Source: CAYSBK01 sp964429265
Lineage (GTDB): Bacteria; Planctomycetota; Phycisphaerae; Sedimentisphaerales; Anaerobacaceae
Direction: 5' to 3'
NCBI GenBank assembly: GCA_964429265.1
Contig: CAYSBK010000141.1
Location: 1-6,568 of the forward strand
Length of the DNA: 6,568 nucleotides
A program made the position numbers and the translations under genes. The notes beneath the pieces were generated by a model, which saw nothing but the letters and a program-made list of their open reading frames with translations, did not search any database and had not been told where the DNA came from. Shown in pieces: positions 5,730 to 6,568 of the stretch; the first letter of the stretch is position 1, and every line of letters starts with the position of its first letter.

Positions 5730-6568
5730 TCAAACCAGATAATCCGGGTCGATTTCAGCATAAGGTTTAATCCGTTCGGCCAGTTGTTCGCAGCCGGTTC
5801 GGCCCATAAGAGCGAAGGTTGCTTCCTTGCCCAGTTCGACCGCGGGCTGGTTGTAGGCGTCAATGTTGAAAAGGGCCGCCGCCAGCGATGTCGCAACCTC
5901 ATACAGGTATATGAACTGTCCGACGGTGTGCGCGTTCACGCGGTCAAAAATCACATTCAGACAGGGCCTGTTGCTTTGAAGCAGCGCGTATTCGGTCGCA
6001 GTTTTTTCGCTGTTGAATAGCTTGCTCAAATGTACCCCCGCAAGAAAGCCCAGCTCCGGCGCACAGTCGGGATTGGGACCTATGACCGGGTCACGGTCGA
6101 AGTCTTTGACCGCAAGGAAAGTAAAGAGCTTGTCGTTGGGTCCCTCGCGATACAGTTGTACCTGGCTGTGCTGGTCGGTCGTGCCGAGCGCCTTGACGGG
6201 CGTGGGGCCGATGTGCACCTGCCGGCCGGCCAGGTCGTCGGCCTTCGAGAGACTCTCGGCCCAGAGCTGGCGATACCAGTCGGCCAGGTCCTTCAGGGCG
6301 TAGCTGTACGGCATCATAACCGATATGCGTTTGCCGTGTTTGTAATAGTGATAGCTGATGGCGGCATTGAGGGCGGCCGGATTGCCGTAGAAGTCTTCCT
6401 CGCTGACCCGCCGGTCCATATCCCGCGCACCTGCCAGCAGTTCGTCTATATCCACGCCGCACATACAGGCACTGAAAAGCCCTACCGCGCTGAGCACACT
6501 GAACCGGCCGGGCACACCGGGCGGTACGTCCAGGCAGCGAAGGCCGTGCTCGTCGGCGATTTTGCGAA
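5730..6568 (-). CDS. pgi: Glucose-6-phosphate isomerase, C-terminal part (start outside window)
   Basis: This is the last 278 residues; the frame stays open to the window edge. It interconverts glucose-6-phosphate and fructose-6-phosphate in the cytoplasm. The first visible block is PGRFSVLSAVGL, the family's first signature (minus strand, about 6510-6475). Then come RQLWAESLSK, holding the catalytic Glu region, and TDQHSQVQLYREGPNDK with the His of the active site region. The second signature is AYNQPAVELGK near the end, with the Lys that contributes to catalysis. A GTG at 6515 could be read as a start but lies inside the first signature, and the frame upstream still encodes family-like sequence (DVPPG), so the gene is cut by the window rather than starting there. 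The short tail after the second signature suggests the compact bacterial form of about 450 residues. It heads the visible part of the pgi-manC-ruvX-malQ cluster. Confidence 0.96.
   Translation of the reverse strand, partial: RKIADEHGLRCLDVPPGVPGRFSVLSAVGLFSACMCGVDIDELLAGARDMDRRVSEEDFYGNPAALNAAISYHYYKHGKRISVMMPYSYALKDLADWYRQLWAESLSKADDLAGRQVHIGPTPVKALGTTDQHSQVQLYREGPNDKLFTFLAVKDFDRDPVIGPNPDCAPELGFLAGVHLSKLFNSEKTATEYALLQSNRPCLNVIFDRVNAHTVGQFIYLYEVATSLAAALFNIDAYNQPAVELGKEATFALMGRTGCEQLAERIKPYAEIDPDYLV

Noticed and set aside
4639..5742. 367-codon plus-strand frame antisense to manC
   Set aside because: It mirrors almost exactly the extent of manC, whose motifs are unmistakable. The antisense product has no recognisable family.
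6513..6515. GTG as the start of pgi
   Set aside because: It lies inside the first phosphoglucose isomerase signature and would remove the N-terminal sugar-binding half; the frame is open to the window edge.

Overview
The window looks like chromosomal DNA from a moderately GC-rich bacterium, most plausibly a planctomycete of the Phycisphaerae or Sedimentisphaerales type. This assignment is an inference. It rests on the left-hand gene set: a large membrane protein with a GATase1-like and Ig-like exterior ending in a W..RR.GL-type tail, then a caspase/legumain-like exported protein, then an exported DUF4159 protein. Such genes commonly sit downstream of MoxR/DUF58/BatA-type genes in planctomycetes. 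No 16S rRNA, tRNA or other phylogenetic marker is present. The window is fully coding: seven genes, no gap above about 60 bases, and no mobile element, CRISPR array or RNA gene that I can see.

Left half (1-2546, plus strand) is a tight three-gene cluster whose 5' part lies outside the window. A membrane-anchored protein (C-terminal 294 residues) is followed after 12 bases by a signal-peptide-bearing caspase/legumain-fold protein. That protein has apparently lost its catalytic histidine (Gln in its place) but keeps a candidate cysteine and carries a near-perfect EF-hand-type loop. It overlaps by 4 bases (GTGA) a DUF4159 protein with a twin-arginine signal. All three products should face the cell exterior or periplasm. 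Their joint role is unknown, and this is the least understood part of the window.

Right half (2606-6568, minus strand) is a converging four-gene cluster read right to left: pgi (3' part only), a manC-type mannose-1-phosphate guanylyltransferase, ruvX/yqgF, and malQ. Spacings are 47, 28 and 31 bases, which fits a single transcript. Three of the four gene products handle hexose supply: MalQ reshapes alpha-glucans, Pgi interconverts glucose-6-P and fructose-6-P, and the guanylyltransferase makes GDP-mannose for glycan synthesis. RuvX is a housekeeping RNase H-fold nuclease embedded among them.

The two clusters meet tail to tail across 59 bases (2547-2605), where I find no convincing intrinsic terminator. 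Several long open frames lie antisense to the real genes; I judge them shadows of the codon bias.
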